A stretch of 64,000 nt of DNA from positions 1,860,001-1,924,000 of the forward strand of contig NW_020825294.1 in the NCBI RefSeq assembly GCF_003286085.1, read 5' to 3'. The first letter of the stretch is position 1. Each line of letters begins with the position of its first letter. A program made the position numbers and the translations under genes. Below are positions 34,200 to 46,700 of this stretch, one piece after another. The DNA is from Drosophila persimilis (taxonomy: Eukaryota; Arthropoda; Insecta; Diptera; Drosophilidae). The notes under the pieces were generated by a model. That model worked only from the letters and a program-made list of their open reading frames with translations, made no database searches and had not been told where the DNA came from.

Positions 34200-35626
34200 A
34201 TGGATAACGAAGAAGTGAAACGCGGTCGTGGACGTGGCCGTGGAACTCGAGCTCGTGGCAGGGGTCGCGGGCGAGGACGTGGTCGTGGCAAAAAGATCGA
34301 CGACACTAGCGTGATTGAAGCCGCCTATGAAGCGGGTGCTGCGGCATCCGTGGCATCACATACAACCGTCCTGGAAGGCAGTCCCGCCAGCACAGACCAT
34401 GTGGAAGATGCCATCATGCAAGATTTGGACAAGGACAACGAAATGGAGGTGGCCACAGTGTTGGAGGAGCAACAGGCCACAACAAATGCGGATATGACGC
34501 CGCCGACGCCTCAGCAGCAGGTGGCCTTGCCTGTTACGGCCAAAACGAGTAAGAAGCCATCCCAAAGGATTATTTGAACCTCCAAAAACCATTGCTTTGC
34601 CCCAACAGTTGACATGGAATCGGACATATCACAACTGGAGGCACCCACCTTTACCACATTATCGCGCGGGCCACCGGAGCCGATGTTGCGCCTGAAATGG
34701 AACCACAAAGTCAGCCTCATCGGCGAGAAGGTACTGAATCCCATGATCCATTGTTGCGATCAGTGCGACAAGCCCATACTCGTCTATGGCCGGATGATAC
34801 CATGCAAACACGTCTTCTGCCTGAAGTGTGCCCGCGCCGAGCCCATCAAGAGCTGTCCCCGATGCAGCGACAAGGTGCTGAGAGTTGAGCAGAGCGGCCT
34901 GGGCACCGTCTTCATGTGTACCCATGGCGGCAGTCGGTACGGCAGCACGGGTTGTCGACGCACTTATCTGTCCCAGCGCGACCTGCAGGCTCACATCAAT
35001 CACAGACATGTGGCACCCCAGCTGCCGCCACCACCAACGGCTCTTGGTGCAGCGGGCGGCGGGGTTGTTGTTGTTGACCCGAAGCTGGCGGACCTGAGCG
35101 GCTTGCATAAGCAGCGCAAGGCGAGTGGTACCTATGGCTCCTAAACTAAGCTGTCTTGTCTAAAAACGCTTGCCCCTTGCAGCTCTCCGAGTCACCTGCC
35201 TCGTCCTCCTCCTCCTCTGTTGCTCGCTCTTTGTCGCGCCTTCCAGCCATGTCTGTCGGCACCATTCCACCGCCTGGCTCTGCCGCTGCCGTTGCGGCCG
35301 CTCAAAACTCCGTCCACGCGCACTCAACGCTCACGCTGGCGAATCTGGCCAGAATCAACAATGCCAACGCCCTGGACTGCCACCAGGGCAAGGCCTCGCT
35401 GCACCAGTCGCTGAAAAAGGGTCCGTCCCATCAGTCAGAGTCCGTAGCCGATGCATCATACTACAGCAGCATTCTGGCCTCCTTTGGCAGTGCGGGGCCA
35501 CCGGGAGCAGTCAGTGGCGGCGTTGCTCCAGCTCCTACCCACAACTCCACTCAAGCCACCTACGAGACGGCCAGTGCAGCGGGCAGCACAAGCGGAAATT
35601 GGCAGCAAACGCAATATAGGATATGA
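34200..35626 (+). CDS. Hakai: Hakai E3 ubiquitin ligase (CBLL1), m6A writer component, 434 or 294 aa
   Basis: RING-type E3 and subunit of the m6A methyltransferase auxiliary complex (MACOM), nuclear. Exon 1 (34200-34548) encodes an RGRGRGR-rich N-terminus. Exon 2 starts at 34609 and encodes the RING finger: C166, C169, C182, H184, C187, C190, C199, C202. The atypical zinc finger of the HYB domain follows (C220, C232, H245, H249), where it binds phosphotyrosine in dimers. If the frame is read through it stops at 35142-35144 after GTYGS (294 aa). If a GC-AG intron (AAG|GCGAGT at 35121, acceptor at 35182) is removed, it continues in phase 0 from LSESPASSS to a stop at 35624-35626 (434 aa). Short and long Hakai isoforms are known in D. 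melanogaster, which fits. The promoter is at 34022-34131. Confidence 0.95.
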
Positions 35627-36925
35627 TAGACCACCACCATACACTCAAGAACAGCGGTTTTTTAGGCAAGTTCGGTTTTAAATTAAGAAGAAAGTTACTG
35701 TAAATTAAGAATCGAATGAAATTAAAAGAATGTATTTTAAAGAATGCCGTTTGTTTACACCTAATTCTGTTTTTACACGGTTTGAAACGGTTTCCATTTA
35801 GCACGGTTCAAAATAACAAAACACAAATAGATAAAAAACACTTACATATGTAGCTCGTAAGCAGCTAGAAACCAAACGAAAACAAGAAGGAGCATATAGA
35901 GAATACATATGTACATATTTTTCTCTTTCGTTTTATTTTTGCGTATATTTACATGCAAGCAAATTTACTGGTCAGAGCAATTGTAGATAACAAAAATTTA
36001 GGGGAATTCCCTTGTTGTGTAAATTTAAGGGGATTACATTTTTGCAATAGAAATGTGTTCGTATTTTGTGAACTACCAATGCAATCAGACGTGTTTGGTA
36101 AAGACATTTTTTATACGCAAATAGTTTTGTCCAACGTTTCCTAATTTTACCCCAAATTTTAATAGGTTTTAGAGATAAGGAACCAATTACCCATTTTTGC
36201 ATACGATCAATGTCTTATTTTACACGGTTTTTTAGAAAAACAAAATTAGATGTATTTTGTTGCTAAATTGTTTTAAAAATAACAATAGCTTCTAGTTATC
36301 AGATACTGTACTGACCGTTTCTCATAATTTTCTTTGAAAGACATTCCTTCAAATAATCACAAAAACATGGGACGTAAAATATGGACGACTTTCATACCTT
36401 TCATTTGAATAGGCCGCTCAAGAAAAGTAATTGTTACTTCCTTGAATTTAACCACTAACCATACAGTATACTGTTGGGTTAGTGACTTAACCCAATCCCT
36501 GTTTTGGATTTTGCCAAAAACAATTGCTTAAAATAATCAAAAAATTTAAATTTAATTTAATTTAAATTTTTAAATTTTCATTCAAAAACAAACAGCTAAT
36601 AGAATAATTTTTGAATATTTTCAACATAAGTTTAAAAATCCCCGCTCACAAAGCGGACTATCGATATTTACTATGGACACACCTATAGACCCTATCGATA
36701 CACCAGCAGCTGGTTTAAATTGAAAATGTAAACAAATCCGATGTTCGCATCAATTTTTGACTGAAATTACCATAAATAAGATGAAACAATGCCTGAGGTT
36801 TAACCCAGAGTTCAGGCCTGCGAGAATATCTGATGCAATTCACCAAACATCAGCAGTATTGAGGGCCAGCGCCATTGGAAAAGCAAACGTGGGGCATCCA
36901 AAAGTGAAAGTTAGTCAACAGAAAA
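35627..36925. other. Hakai 3' UTR and Pmvk upstream region
   Basis: AT-rich, with no independent gene supported except a 55-codon uORF that overlaps the Pmvk start (36781-36948). Two perfect DREs lie at 36659-36666 and 36693-36700. The region before that is presumably Hakai 3' UTR and spacer. Confidence 0.55.
36659..36700 (+). promoter_or_regulatory. Two perfect DRE sites (TATCGATA) of the Pmvk promoter
   Basis: TATCGATA, the DREF recognition element, occurs at 36659-36666 and 36693-36700, 34 bases apart. They sit about 230 bases upstream of the Pmvk ATG. DREF-type promoters are typical of broadly expressed metabolic and proliferation genes. Confidence 0.75.
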
Positions 36926-36948
36926 ATGTTGAAAATAGTCTTAATTAG
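36781..36948 (+). CDS. Overlapping upstream ORF of Pmvk, 55 codons
   Basis: An ATG at 36781 opens a 55-codon frame (MKQCLRFNPEFRPARISDAI...) that ends in TAG at 36946-36948, 20 bases past the Pmvk ATG (36926), in a different frame. The peptide has a mixed, non-repetitive, basic composition. Two shorter uORFs precede it (an ATG-TAA minimal ORF and a 7-codon one). It lies downstream of the DRE pair, so it should be in the Pmvk leader. It may be only a translational brake; protein function is unproven. Confidence 0.35.
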   Translation: MKQCLRFNPEFRPARISDAIHQTSAVLRASAIGKANVGHPKVKVSQQKNVENSLN

Positions 36949-37539
36949 TGGTAAACGCAAGTGCGGCAAGGATTATATATCCGAGAGACTTCAAAAGCGG
37001 TAAGGGGTGTACAAATAAAACATTCAGTTAAAGAAGTTTTTTATCTATGCAATAGCTTAACAAATCGCGCAATAATTGTACGGATCTCGGAGCCCATCAA
37101 ATCGGAATGGGCGCGCAAGCTGCAATTGGACCTTAGTGCCTTGCTCAGCGATGGCCCCTACAAGGAGCAGTATCGTCGGGATATGATTGTGTGGAGCGAT
37201 GAGGTGCGCAACAAGGACTATGGCTATTTTTGCCGTGCAGCCATGGAGGAGGCGCCCCTGGATCAGATCGCTTACGTCATAGTCAGCGATGTGCGGCGGA
37301 AGAATGACATCAAATGGTTTCGCGAGACCTATGGTCAGAATATGGTCCGAACTGTACGACTTACCTCACGCCCAGAGACGCGTCAGGCCCGGGGCTGGAC
37401 CTTCACAAAGGGCATTGATGATGTGCCCTCCGAATGTGATCTGGATGACTACGACAGCTTTGACTTTGTTGTGCCTAATGAAGATGAGAATGATCAGGGA
37501 TTTATAGACCAGCTATTGGATATGCTGCAACTCAAGTAA
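36926..37539 (+). CDS. Pmvk: Phosphomevalonate kinase (animal type), 185 aa
   Basis: Converts mevalonate-5-phosphate to the diphosphate in the mevalonate pathway. In flies, which lack sterol synthesis, this feeds prenyl groups, dolichol and ubiquinone. Exon 1 (36926-36999) encodes MLKIVLISGKRKCGKDYISE with the animal PMK P-loop GKRKCGKD. Exon 2 (37056-37539) continues after a 56-nt intron with RISEPIKSEWARK, YKEQYRRDMIVWSDEVR and the VSDVRRKNDIKWF block. These are hallmarks of the NMP-kinase-like metazoan PMK, unrelated to the GHMP-type enzyme of fungi. Its 185 aa is normal. The start is the ATG that gives the P-loop in place; the longer open frame upstream reads through the intron in another context and was rejected. 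D. melanogaster CG10268 is numbered near PCNA2 and Hakai, supporting synteny. Confidence 0.93.
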
Positions 37540-37749
37540 CTGAAAATTACTATTCAAATTTTACTCGAATATGTATTTTTTATATGAAATGTATTCCATA
37601 TGGTTAAGATAGCTATAGCCACATCACCACTTTACACATCACGAATTAATTAAGGGAAATCACTGATTTTTAAGAAAGCGTTGAGCTATAAAACTGTATG
37701 GTTTATAATGGTTGCTGTAAAAAGCTATTTCCTGAATATTCCATTAAGA

Positions 37750-37755
37750 AATAAA
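37750..37755 (+). terminator. Candidate Pmvk polyadenylation signal
   Basis: AATAAA about 210 bases after the Pmvk stop codon, in an AT-rich 3' flank. Confidence 0.5.
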
Positions 37756-38247
37756 TCACGAAAGCCTGTCCTTCCACTTTGAGGGGAACAAAATACGTTG
37801 TACTCTATTTTTTGTCCCAAATGTATAATAAATGTATTATTTAATCAATCATGAAACAAGATACATTTTATTTTGGTTTTTTTTTTTTTTTGAAATTGCT
37901 GCCTGATAAATAATAAGAGCTGTTAACTTGAATGTGGATTTAAATTAAATTTCGAAAAGTTTGCTGGCAACCTCTAAGGGTTTTAAATTTTTTTTAAATT
38001 CCATTAAATCCTAGAAATTTTAATTTTAATACATTTACTTGTAGTAATATGAATTTTATTTTGTAATATCAATCATACATGCATAATGAAGTACATATCC
38101 GAATACTGAGTGAGAGTGGACAAAGAACATAGAACAATACATTAATCCCTTACGCAGGACCTACATACTAAGTCAGATACAACAAAAATACAGAAACACA
38201 GATTAACAATAGGTACACATATATTTTAAAGTACAATTTTATGGATA

Positions 38248-41200
38248 TTAATCCACTTGTTTGCCTTCATCGCGATTACGCTTGAACGAGACGGAATGGA
38301 TGAGTAGTGGTGGCAGATTGCCGCGCAGCATTTGGAGGCGCTTGCTCTTCTCCTTTTCCGGGCGACGCAGCTCGTTGTTGGAGGAACCGGGCGACGTGGA
38401 AGACGTGGCCGATGGTGTCATGGATGCCAAGGAACTGCCAGGCAATACTTCGGAGCTCTGGGTCATGAGCATGGCAGAGCGACGGAAGTAGCGTGGCATC
38501 GAGTAATCATCCTGTGTGGCCCTTGCCGCATTTGCCGTCTGAATGGAGTACAGGCTCTGCGACACGCGGTACTTCTCGATGGTCGGTGTGTCCTCGTAGT
38601 TCTTGGGCAGATTACTGAACGATATGAAGGGAACCTCCGGTGTCATGCTTATCTGGCTGCTGTTCACAGTGCCGCTGATGGAGAATATATCCGTTTCACT
38701 GGCCGCCGATCTCACGTGCATGTGCGGCACACTCTTGGCCGAGCGCAGGATACGCTTCGGTGTGGTGGCCAGGCCACTGGGATTGGCCAACAGATGGGGA
38801 TGTCGATCAATGAGGCGGGGTCGCAGTACAACCTCCTCTAGGGAATCCTCCTCGTCTTCCTTTTCGTCTTCCTTCTCCTCCTCGGCAATGGCCTCGAACT
38901 TTTTGGGGGACAAGGTCTGACTTCCCTCGGGCGAGCACTCTGCCGAGGATGGGGCCAAAGTGAATGTAATTCGTTTCTCGGGTGATGTCTTTGAATCTGT
39001 AGCATCGCCTGGAAAATATGGGATATATATAACATATAACATTACTATGAATCGTAACTAAAGATTATCAGTTGACGTATCGTAACAGATAGTACTAATA
39101 AAAGGTTGGCAAACAAGATAAAGAGCCCTAGAGTTCATGACAGATATGACAGATACGAAGAGATAATAAACAACACCCTGGGGAAACCAACCACTCTGGA
39201 AAAAACGAGGAGACTCTTAGGAAATTTCCCTGTTTCTATATCTTAAAGAATCATAACCTCTATCAACAGGAAATACCCGTATGACAATCCTAGATTCTCA
39301 AATGCTGGTTGACCGCACGTAATCTTTATCTATCAAGAAAATAATGTCATCATGCTGATTCAGTAAACATTTACGATACAAAGATTGTTCTATAATTTAT
39401 AGCAAAACAGTGCGTAACAAAATTATAAAGTCTAAATTGTAGAAAACCTATACAAATTCATTGCATTCTTCGATTTTTCTATCATAACAAAATAGCATTA
39501 TTTAATTTATTAGAAAACATTTTATATCTGCCTTAAGGCACTGAAACGCACTGTACATACATACATAGGTATTGTAAAATGGTATTGCTCAGAGGCCCAC
39601 AGCAGAACCCTCGTTTGAGGGCACGTCCATTGGAAAGACTTTGGTTCCGACGGCCAACGTCAGAACCATAAAAATATATACTACATATTATACGAGTATA
39701 TCTTGTGACGCCTTTGCGGCAATGCCAGTGAGCGAAAGGCAATAAAATATGGGCTATAACTGTTTTTGCTCAGTGTATAAAAAGTCCATTCACCATTCAG
39801 CACAAAAGCCGCAACAAAAAACGTGATGAATAGTTAAACGTCGTTAAGATTGGAATATCATGAGTACATACATATATGTGTACATATAATCTATAAATAC
39901 AACAAAACCTTGGGAGAAAACAATATTCTAGGGCAACTTTTACGATGTGTGGGATGACAGTTCCTCTGAAATGCACACAATGTAAAATTAAGCTACAAAA
40001 GGTTCCATTGTTCTTCAATTTTCAAAAGGTCTTAAAGAAAACCTACCTATAAGAAACATGATACCAAAACCCTTTGAAATTTGATAATTTCTTTGCCCTT
40101 AGGGTTTTTATCAGCTCAGATCTAGAATGAATCGATCGTTAACAAAACTGAAAAACTGATTACAAGGTCTTCCACTCTCTTATCTCACATTTTATTCAGC
40201 CAAAAACTCTCTCTGAACGGTGGCCACGAAAAAGCTGCTACCACCACTCCTACATACTGTTTATTTGCTGTTAACATTTTTATATATGGGATTCCGATAA
40301 GGGAATCAAAATCGGGAATTTGACTAATTGGCTGATTCGTTCGATTCGATTCGGTTTGGGTATGGGAGAGAGTGTTGGTAGGGTGGCGTGTGGAGTGTAC
40401 TCTCATGCCATAATGATTTCTCAATTTGCATAAAATATGATAAATCGCTGGCGGACCCTGCCCGCCCATAAAAATGATCTCCAATTGCAGCTGCCGGATT
40501 GCGGGTTTTATCTTTTCCAGATGTGATAACTAATGGCTGACGTACACCACGTTTGAATGGCTACCAGAACCCCATCCCATACAAAATGTTAATCCAACTC
40601 CAGATGGGAAACCGGTATCTTCGTCAGTGCGAAATAATTTTGTTAATTAAATTTTGGTCCCAGTTTCCAGATTACATTCGTTTCTTCCGCATTTGAGGCT
40701 TCAAAAGGTGTGGAAAACTTTTGGGCGATGAGAATAAGGTTAATGGAAGAGAAACGTACGGACGAGTACCTTTGAGCTGACTCCAAGTTTGGAGAAGAAT
40801 TTCACACAATTCTTTTGTTAAAATCTGATTTCATTGGTTACTTCATAAAACTTTTCCTATACCTCTTCGCAAAAGTTTAACTAGTCCCTCTATTTCGACA
40901 TGATTTGTTAACAATTCCTCACTTAAATCTCTTCTAATCTTCTCTTCTCAACTCCGCTCTCAATTTTCATCATTTATATTCCACATCGAATAGGAATTCC
41001 ACATCATTAGGAAGAACACCCTCTCAACGCTACTGAAGTGTGTTGTTTAATCCGATCTCAGGCAATTAGCTGCTGCTGCTGAGTAATGCCAATGCTTAGC
41101 AAACAATTTCATTGTTCAAAGTGCATAAATGATATCGCACTTTAGCCATAAGATTCCAGAGAAAATGACTCAAAGTAAAGTCAGCAAAATGGATTTTAAG

Positions 41201-43796
41201 TGTGTTCCAAATCACAAAGCTGACAAAATTAATGGATAAAGCTGGGATTAGCAGCCTTAAAGTGGGTAAAAAACTTTTCAAAATGTTTTTATTTTTGAAT
41301 TTAAATTAGAAAGAACACTCAAAGTGAGGTCTAGCTGCTCGAGCAAAATCGTAGGATCTTTCAACCAATCAAAACGTTTTTGTCGAGGCACATCGAGGGC
41401 CTGTTCACCCAAGAAGAATATCGCTTTTAAAATCTCGAAGATTAAAGAGTTGCGGAAGGAGGAGAGGAACGGAAAGTCCAATGAATACAGCCTTTTTTTC
41501 CAATCCAAGAGTTGCAGTGGATTTTGTAGAGATAGAAGTATGTATACATATCTTTAGCTTGATTTGATGAAATCATCGCCAGAGAGATAGTAGTCTTTAG
41601 AATAATCTTTTTCCTAGATGATTCTTCAATAAATAATATTCATATTTGATGCCTCCAAGTTCAATATATGATATAAGCTATATTTCTAGCTCTGTTAGAA
41701 TCATTATCAATAGGTGTTCCTTCAGTTCCTTATATATGAATCCAGAAAATGGTTATTTCTTTTAGTTTTTTTGTGATAAGTAAAAATTGTTTTACTCGGG
41801 GTCTTATTTTAGGACTACACTTTTACAAGGTCCATCAATTAAGACTTATTTAGGATATAGTTATTGTAAACGTAAAGTATGGAAACTTAGAGCTCTAGAT
41901 AATACTAAAATGCCAGCAATAGAAAATGCTTTGTCGAATATATCGTTGTGTCTATGTTCTGTTGCTATCGCGCAACACTTAGAACTAATTAGTTAATAAT
42001 ATTAAGTCACATTTGTGTGTGTTCCGAAAGTTTATCATTCTTTGGCACAAATACTGCGAATATACACCCACCCCAGGCGGTGCCCCCTCAATTTAGATAG
42101 AACTTAACCTTCGGCACACCGCTGGACACAATGCTGCTGCTTCGTGTGCTCTTGCCACTCTTGCTACCATTTCCACCACCCAGGAGCGGTGTATGGGCAC
42201 TACCATGTCCATCATTACCTTCCAGGCGACGCAACAAGCGATCCTGATCGCTGACTCGCGGCGTCGTTGGCATCTCCCGATTGGGCGAATGGATTCCGGC
42301 CAAATATGTCTTTGTGCTAATGCGATTTAACTTTGTGGGCTGATGGTCTTGGAAGATCTGCGAATTGGCAAATACCGCCAATATCTCGGGACCCAGTGTG
42401 GGTACATTTATTTGCGTCTCGCGACGATAGTCCTCCTCATGCATCTTGGCACTAAACGGGCGCAATCAGAACGAGACAAACAGAGAGAGAGAGAGAGAAA
42501 GAAAGATTGGTGTGTAAATTAATAATTCAAATTATAAGCCAATCGCTAATCGGATGCCTCTCTGCAAACAATGTGCTAAATATGATCTTTGGATCGTTTT
42601 TGTGGGAGATCAAAATTTGATCTATCAATTAGTACCTCATTAGACTCAGGCCCAGACCGGAGCTGTTTTGCCGCATTTGCGGCTGATCGCAAATCGGTTG
42701 TTGTGGCACAGTCAAGGAATTATTATTGTCTGTAGTTGCTGGCTGTATGCGTCCAATGATCTGGCCATTCTTTTGAGCGGCCAAATAGTCCTCGTCGTCT
42801 TCGGGATTGTAATTGGCTGCAAAAACAAGTGGGAAAAAAGAAGGAAAATTCGTGAGCAATTTTAATACATCTCAGATTCAAAGAAGAGGCCCACTTTGAC
42901 GGTTTGAGGCTTAAAATACCCCTAATGACCCGGTTACTGGTTACTTTATATATTTTTTTTAGTAATTGTTCCTATGTACCTTTTAAAGTTGTAAACATTT
43001 TTTAGCTAAATTTTAAAATTCAGTTTGTTGGATTATACTCAGAAAGAAACCTGCTATAAATATTATATACTAGCGGTCCATAAAATTCATCAAGATTTAA
43101 TTGTAGATCTGTAGATATAGATTCAGAATTTATATAAAACTGATTTTTTTAGACAACAAAATTTAAATTACTCATTTTTACAAAAATCCTGCATTTATCT
43201 TTAAAAGTACTCTCTCTCTCTAGCATTATATAATATTCATGGAAATTCGAACTCCACCTGCATCTACATCTACAAATCACTGAAGGCCCAACTGAATATT
43301 TGAAAAAATTCCATAATATCATTTTACTGCATTTTGTTGTTGTTTCGTCATTTTTGTTGTTGTCCGCACAATCTAAATCTGAAATGCCAAACACGTTAAA
43401 ACGCGCAAATATCGTCGCATGGCGCATGGCGCATGGTGCGTTTCAAGATCTACTTTTGAATGTGAATGTGAGTGTACGCTTTGAGTGTACTCACTCACTC
43501 ACTCACTCACTTACGTACCCTCCCCCTGTGCTCCTCACCTGTGAGTGCTCCCCGGCTCCGTCAAAACCGTCAAATCTGATCAAATAATAGCCATAGTTTT
43601 CGAGTGACTTACCAATCGATTCATCGTAGCAAAAGCGCTCCTCAAAGCAGTTCCAGTAGAAATCTTCCCAACAGCTACGGGGCGGGGAGCGGGGGAAAAA
43701 ACGCAATTTCAAATGTTAGTAAAAAATAATTTACTGTCGACGGAAAACAGCGGCTAAAAAAAAAAAGTTCACTTACTTTTGACAGCAGCGGCACAT
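38248..43796 (-). CDS. Unrecognised multi-exon gene with Cys-rich N-terminus, 208 or 451 aa
   Basis: Exons, in order of translation: 43777-43796 (MCRCCQ), 43613-43674, 42636-42816, 42088-42451, and an alternative distal exon 38248-39008. Phases match at every junction. Ending in exon 4 gives 208 aa (SGVPKVKFYLN stop). Using an internal donor at 42120 (AGCG|GTGTGC) and the exon starting at 39008 gives 451 aa. The N-terminus is striking: MCRCCQNCWEDFYWNCFEER followed by FCYDES, with seven Cys in about 23 residues plus aromatic and acidic ones. This suggests palmitoylation or metal binding. The rest is hydrophilic and disordered, with Gly/Ser (GGGNGSKSGKST), acidic (EEEKEDEKEDEEDS) and Ser/Thr-rich segments and no TM helix. 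I do not recognise the family. It lies next to Pmvk, convergent. Confidence 0.75.
39406..39555. mobile_element. MITE-like element, copy 2 (ACAGTGCG ends)
   Basis: A 150-bp AT-rich segment in the large intron of the 38.2-43.8 kb gene. The left end is AACAGTGCGTAACAAAA. The right end read in reverse is TACAGTGCGTTTCAGTGCC followed by TTAAGGCAG. The outer CAGTGCGT is shared by both ends, and the right-end AAGGCAG is also found in copy 3. Confidence 0.5.
43489..43510. repeat. (TCAC)n microsatellite
   Basis: About five copies of a TCAC tetramer inside the third intron region of the Cys-rich gene. Confidence 0.8.
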
Positions 43797-46700
43797 TTTG
43801 TCGTCTTTTAATATGCTTTTTTAATTTAATTTTATTATATCTCCGATTGTCTCTTGTTTCCTTCTTCTTTTTTGTTTGTTTTGTTTGTTGGTGTCAAAAA
43901 GAATGGGAGCAGGTTGATTTGTCAAATGTTTTGATTAATTTGTTGCTTCTGTTAAAAGGGGGGGAAATCAATTACATCCAGATTTCGGCTGGACTGGAAT
44001 GTGCGCTCGCTTCAGTTTCAGAAAAACTCTGTGACGCCGCAGAGCGTGGAGCCGTGTCGTGTGTGTGGAGCTTTTGGGGTTTTATCGGCAAATGAAGTGT
44101 TAGCGCAATATCTCGCAATTGCGGCTCTCTCTCTCTCTCTCAAAGGGGGCTTTCTCTGGCGTCCTCTCTTATTGACTCTGAACAGGTGTGTACGTGTGCG
44201 AGAGCGGACGCGAGCGCGAGCGCGTGTGTGATAAAAGCGAGGTGCCTGATAGGCTACCGTTCATCAATGTGTATACTTTTAAGGTGAGGGCCTACCGCTC
44301 TCTTCGATTTGGCTTAAATATGAATTTTCCCCCAAGCAGGTATAGAATGTGACGATGGGGTATACAAGGAAAATAAATCTTCAAAAGAGAATACCCTGGC
44401 AATGCCCAACCTTATCTTAAGACGCCTTGCGCACGCTCACCGACCGAATGGACTGCATTAACTCATCCAACGACAAGCATCAGACAACAGAGAGCAAGGC
44501 AACAGATGAGAGTTTGATTGAAAGAAGAGCGTGACGGGGAGTTGGACTGAGCGAAGAGAGTGGATCGTGAGCGTAAAGGTGCGATCGGCGAGAGTGGGCC
44601 ACAGCGGATAGAGCGGAAGAGAGGGGGCTGTGAGGCAACCAACGCTTGGAGAGAGCCAATCGATCGCGCATGATAGATTACTGTCAATTGCAAAAGTGGC
44701 GAGAGAGCACGGATTTCCCGCTCTCTTGCTCGCGCTGTAACTCCCTCTCGCCTCTTTCTGTGTGCACTGTGGGACAGGTGACTTGAAAATATTTTCCCTG
44801 ATTTAATTTCAAGAAAACATTTGTGGCAATACTTTATGACATTTCCGCTATCTTGAATTGATTTGTGTTGTTTCACTTTTATCTTTTTGATTAACAAATG
44901 CAAAAAGTTGATTTTTTTTTTATTTCATGGCATTCTTTTAAAGATTATGGGAGTTTTTCTATAGAAATTTGATTGATTTAAAGTTGTTATCTCTTAAAAA
45001 AAAAAATTAATTTTAAAGTTGATTTTAAAATGCGTTTTGCAAATAAAAAACTGGACAATTTCTATCATAATTTCTTTTGCTTATTTCCTAGCTCTTCAAA
45101 TAATACTTATTTATAATGCACTAGTCACTCAAGATCTTCAATATTCTGGAATTTGTCTTAATAATTTGATAATAATCCCTTTCCATCTATAATATATACT
45201 TTAAGTGGTATATTTTCTTTGACTCATTCTCATGTCATGTGTCCCACTGTAACCTGTTGCTGGATTGTGACACCTGTCGCCCAGCCGTTTTTCTCAATGT
45301 GTGTCTCTGAGCGATGAGACTGGTTGTTGCTGTTCCTGTAATTGAAACTTATTTTTTAAACCATGCTCCATGCACCATGCACACTCTGGCACGAATACAC
45401 ACTCGTACTCCCATGGAGATAACTACCTGGGTTTACTTAACGCTTTTTGAACGATAAGCGGGTCTGCAAATTGAGGCCATATCATTCCCGCCCCACCCGA
45501 GGAAGTTGGTAAGAGGGAGGAGGGCAATGGCAAGGGAAGGGCTTTCAGCTTAAGCATACTTTTAGGCATTGGTTGAAAGATCTTAAGTTTCTGATTACAG
45601 ATAGCATTTTTGCTGTATTTTATGGGAAATAATCAAGCAACACGTTTCTTATCGGCATTATAGGCTTTGTAGAACTCTTATCGAAAGGTTGCTAATTGAT
45701 TTTTAATGATTGAAAATTGATAAAAGGCAATAACAATAATAACAAAGAGGTTAAGAAAACTGAATTTCATTAAAAAAAAACACCAGAAATTCTTTATTCT
45801 TTCTTTAGAAGACATCTCTTTGGTGGGGTTTATCTATCAAGGTTCATACTTGGAACGTAATCTCTTGAGTGCAGATAAAGCTAATTCTTGGTGTTATTTT
45901 CATTTAATTTTTGAAGGTGTGAAATGAATAACAAAAGCAAATATGTACCCACTGTAAGAGCAAGAGATCTTTCAGCGCCTAAATTCGACAAACGAAACAA
46001 AAAAGCTCTGTTATAAAGTTCAAAGATCACAGCGAATCATGTGAGCACTGCGACAAATCGATCAATTGATTGTCTGCATGACTTTGCAGAGAGCTTTCGA
46101 CGACAGTTTTGAATTGAAAAGCGACTCAACAGCACACTCATTGATCTCACATGTGATTGAGGTGGTATAGCGGTAGGGTACCCAAGCGAAGGAATCAAAG
46201 GGGATTGAATTGAATGTCAATTGAGTTTCACTGAAATGAATAGCATTCATGTTATTTGTGACTGTTTTCCGTTGTTACAGGTAATGCAATTTGTTGATGT
46301 TTACACGTTTTGTGCGTGAAGCTTATTTCAAACTGATTCGAGGTGTTATATAAGCCACGGCGAGGGCAGATTGACCGTTTATGTGGAGGCCCAAGTGCCT
46401 AGATTTAATTTGAATTTATTTAGATGCAGAGTAGCTCAAAATCAATCTCAATTTGTAATTCCTTCCACCCTTTATAAAGAATATTCATATATGTATATAG
46501 ATCTAAGATCTAAGAGATCTATAAGTAAGCGCAACCATCAGTAAAGTTAAAATTTATAATTATTTCTTGGAATATTTCTAGCGATATTTCTAATCAGAAT
46601 ATAGTTCTTAGAAGCAAGTAGAAGAAGAAGAATTTGAGTCTTTTGTACCCTTAAAGTTTAGGAGTGCCTCGCAAAAGCTTAGTTATAGCTTCAAACAACA

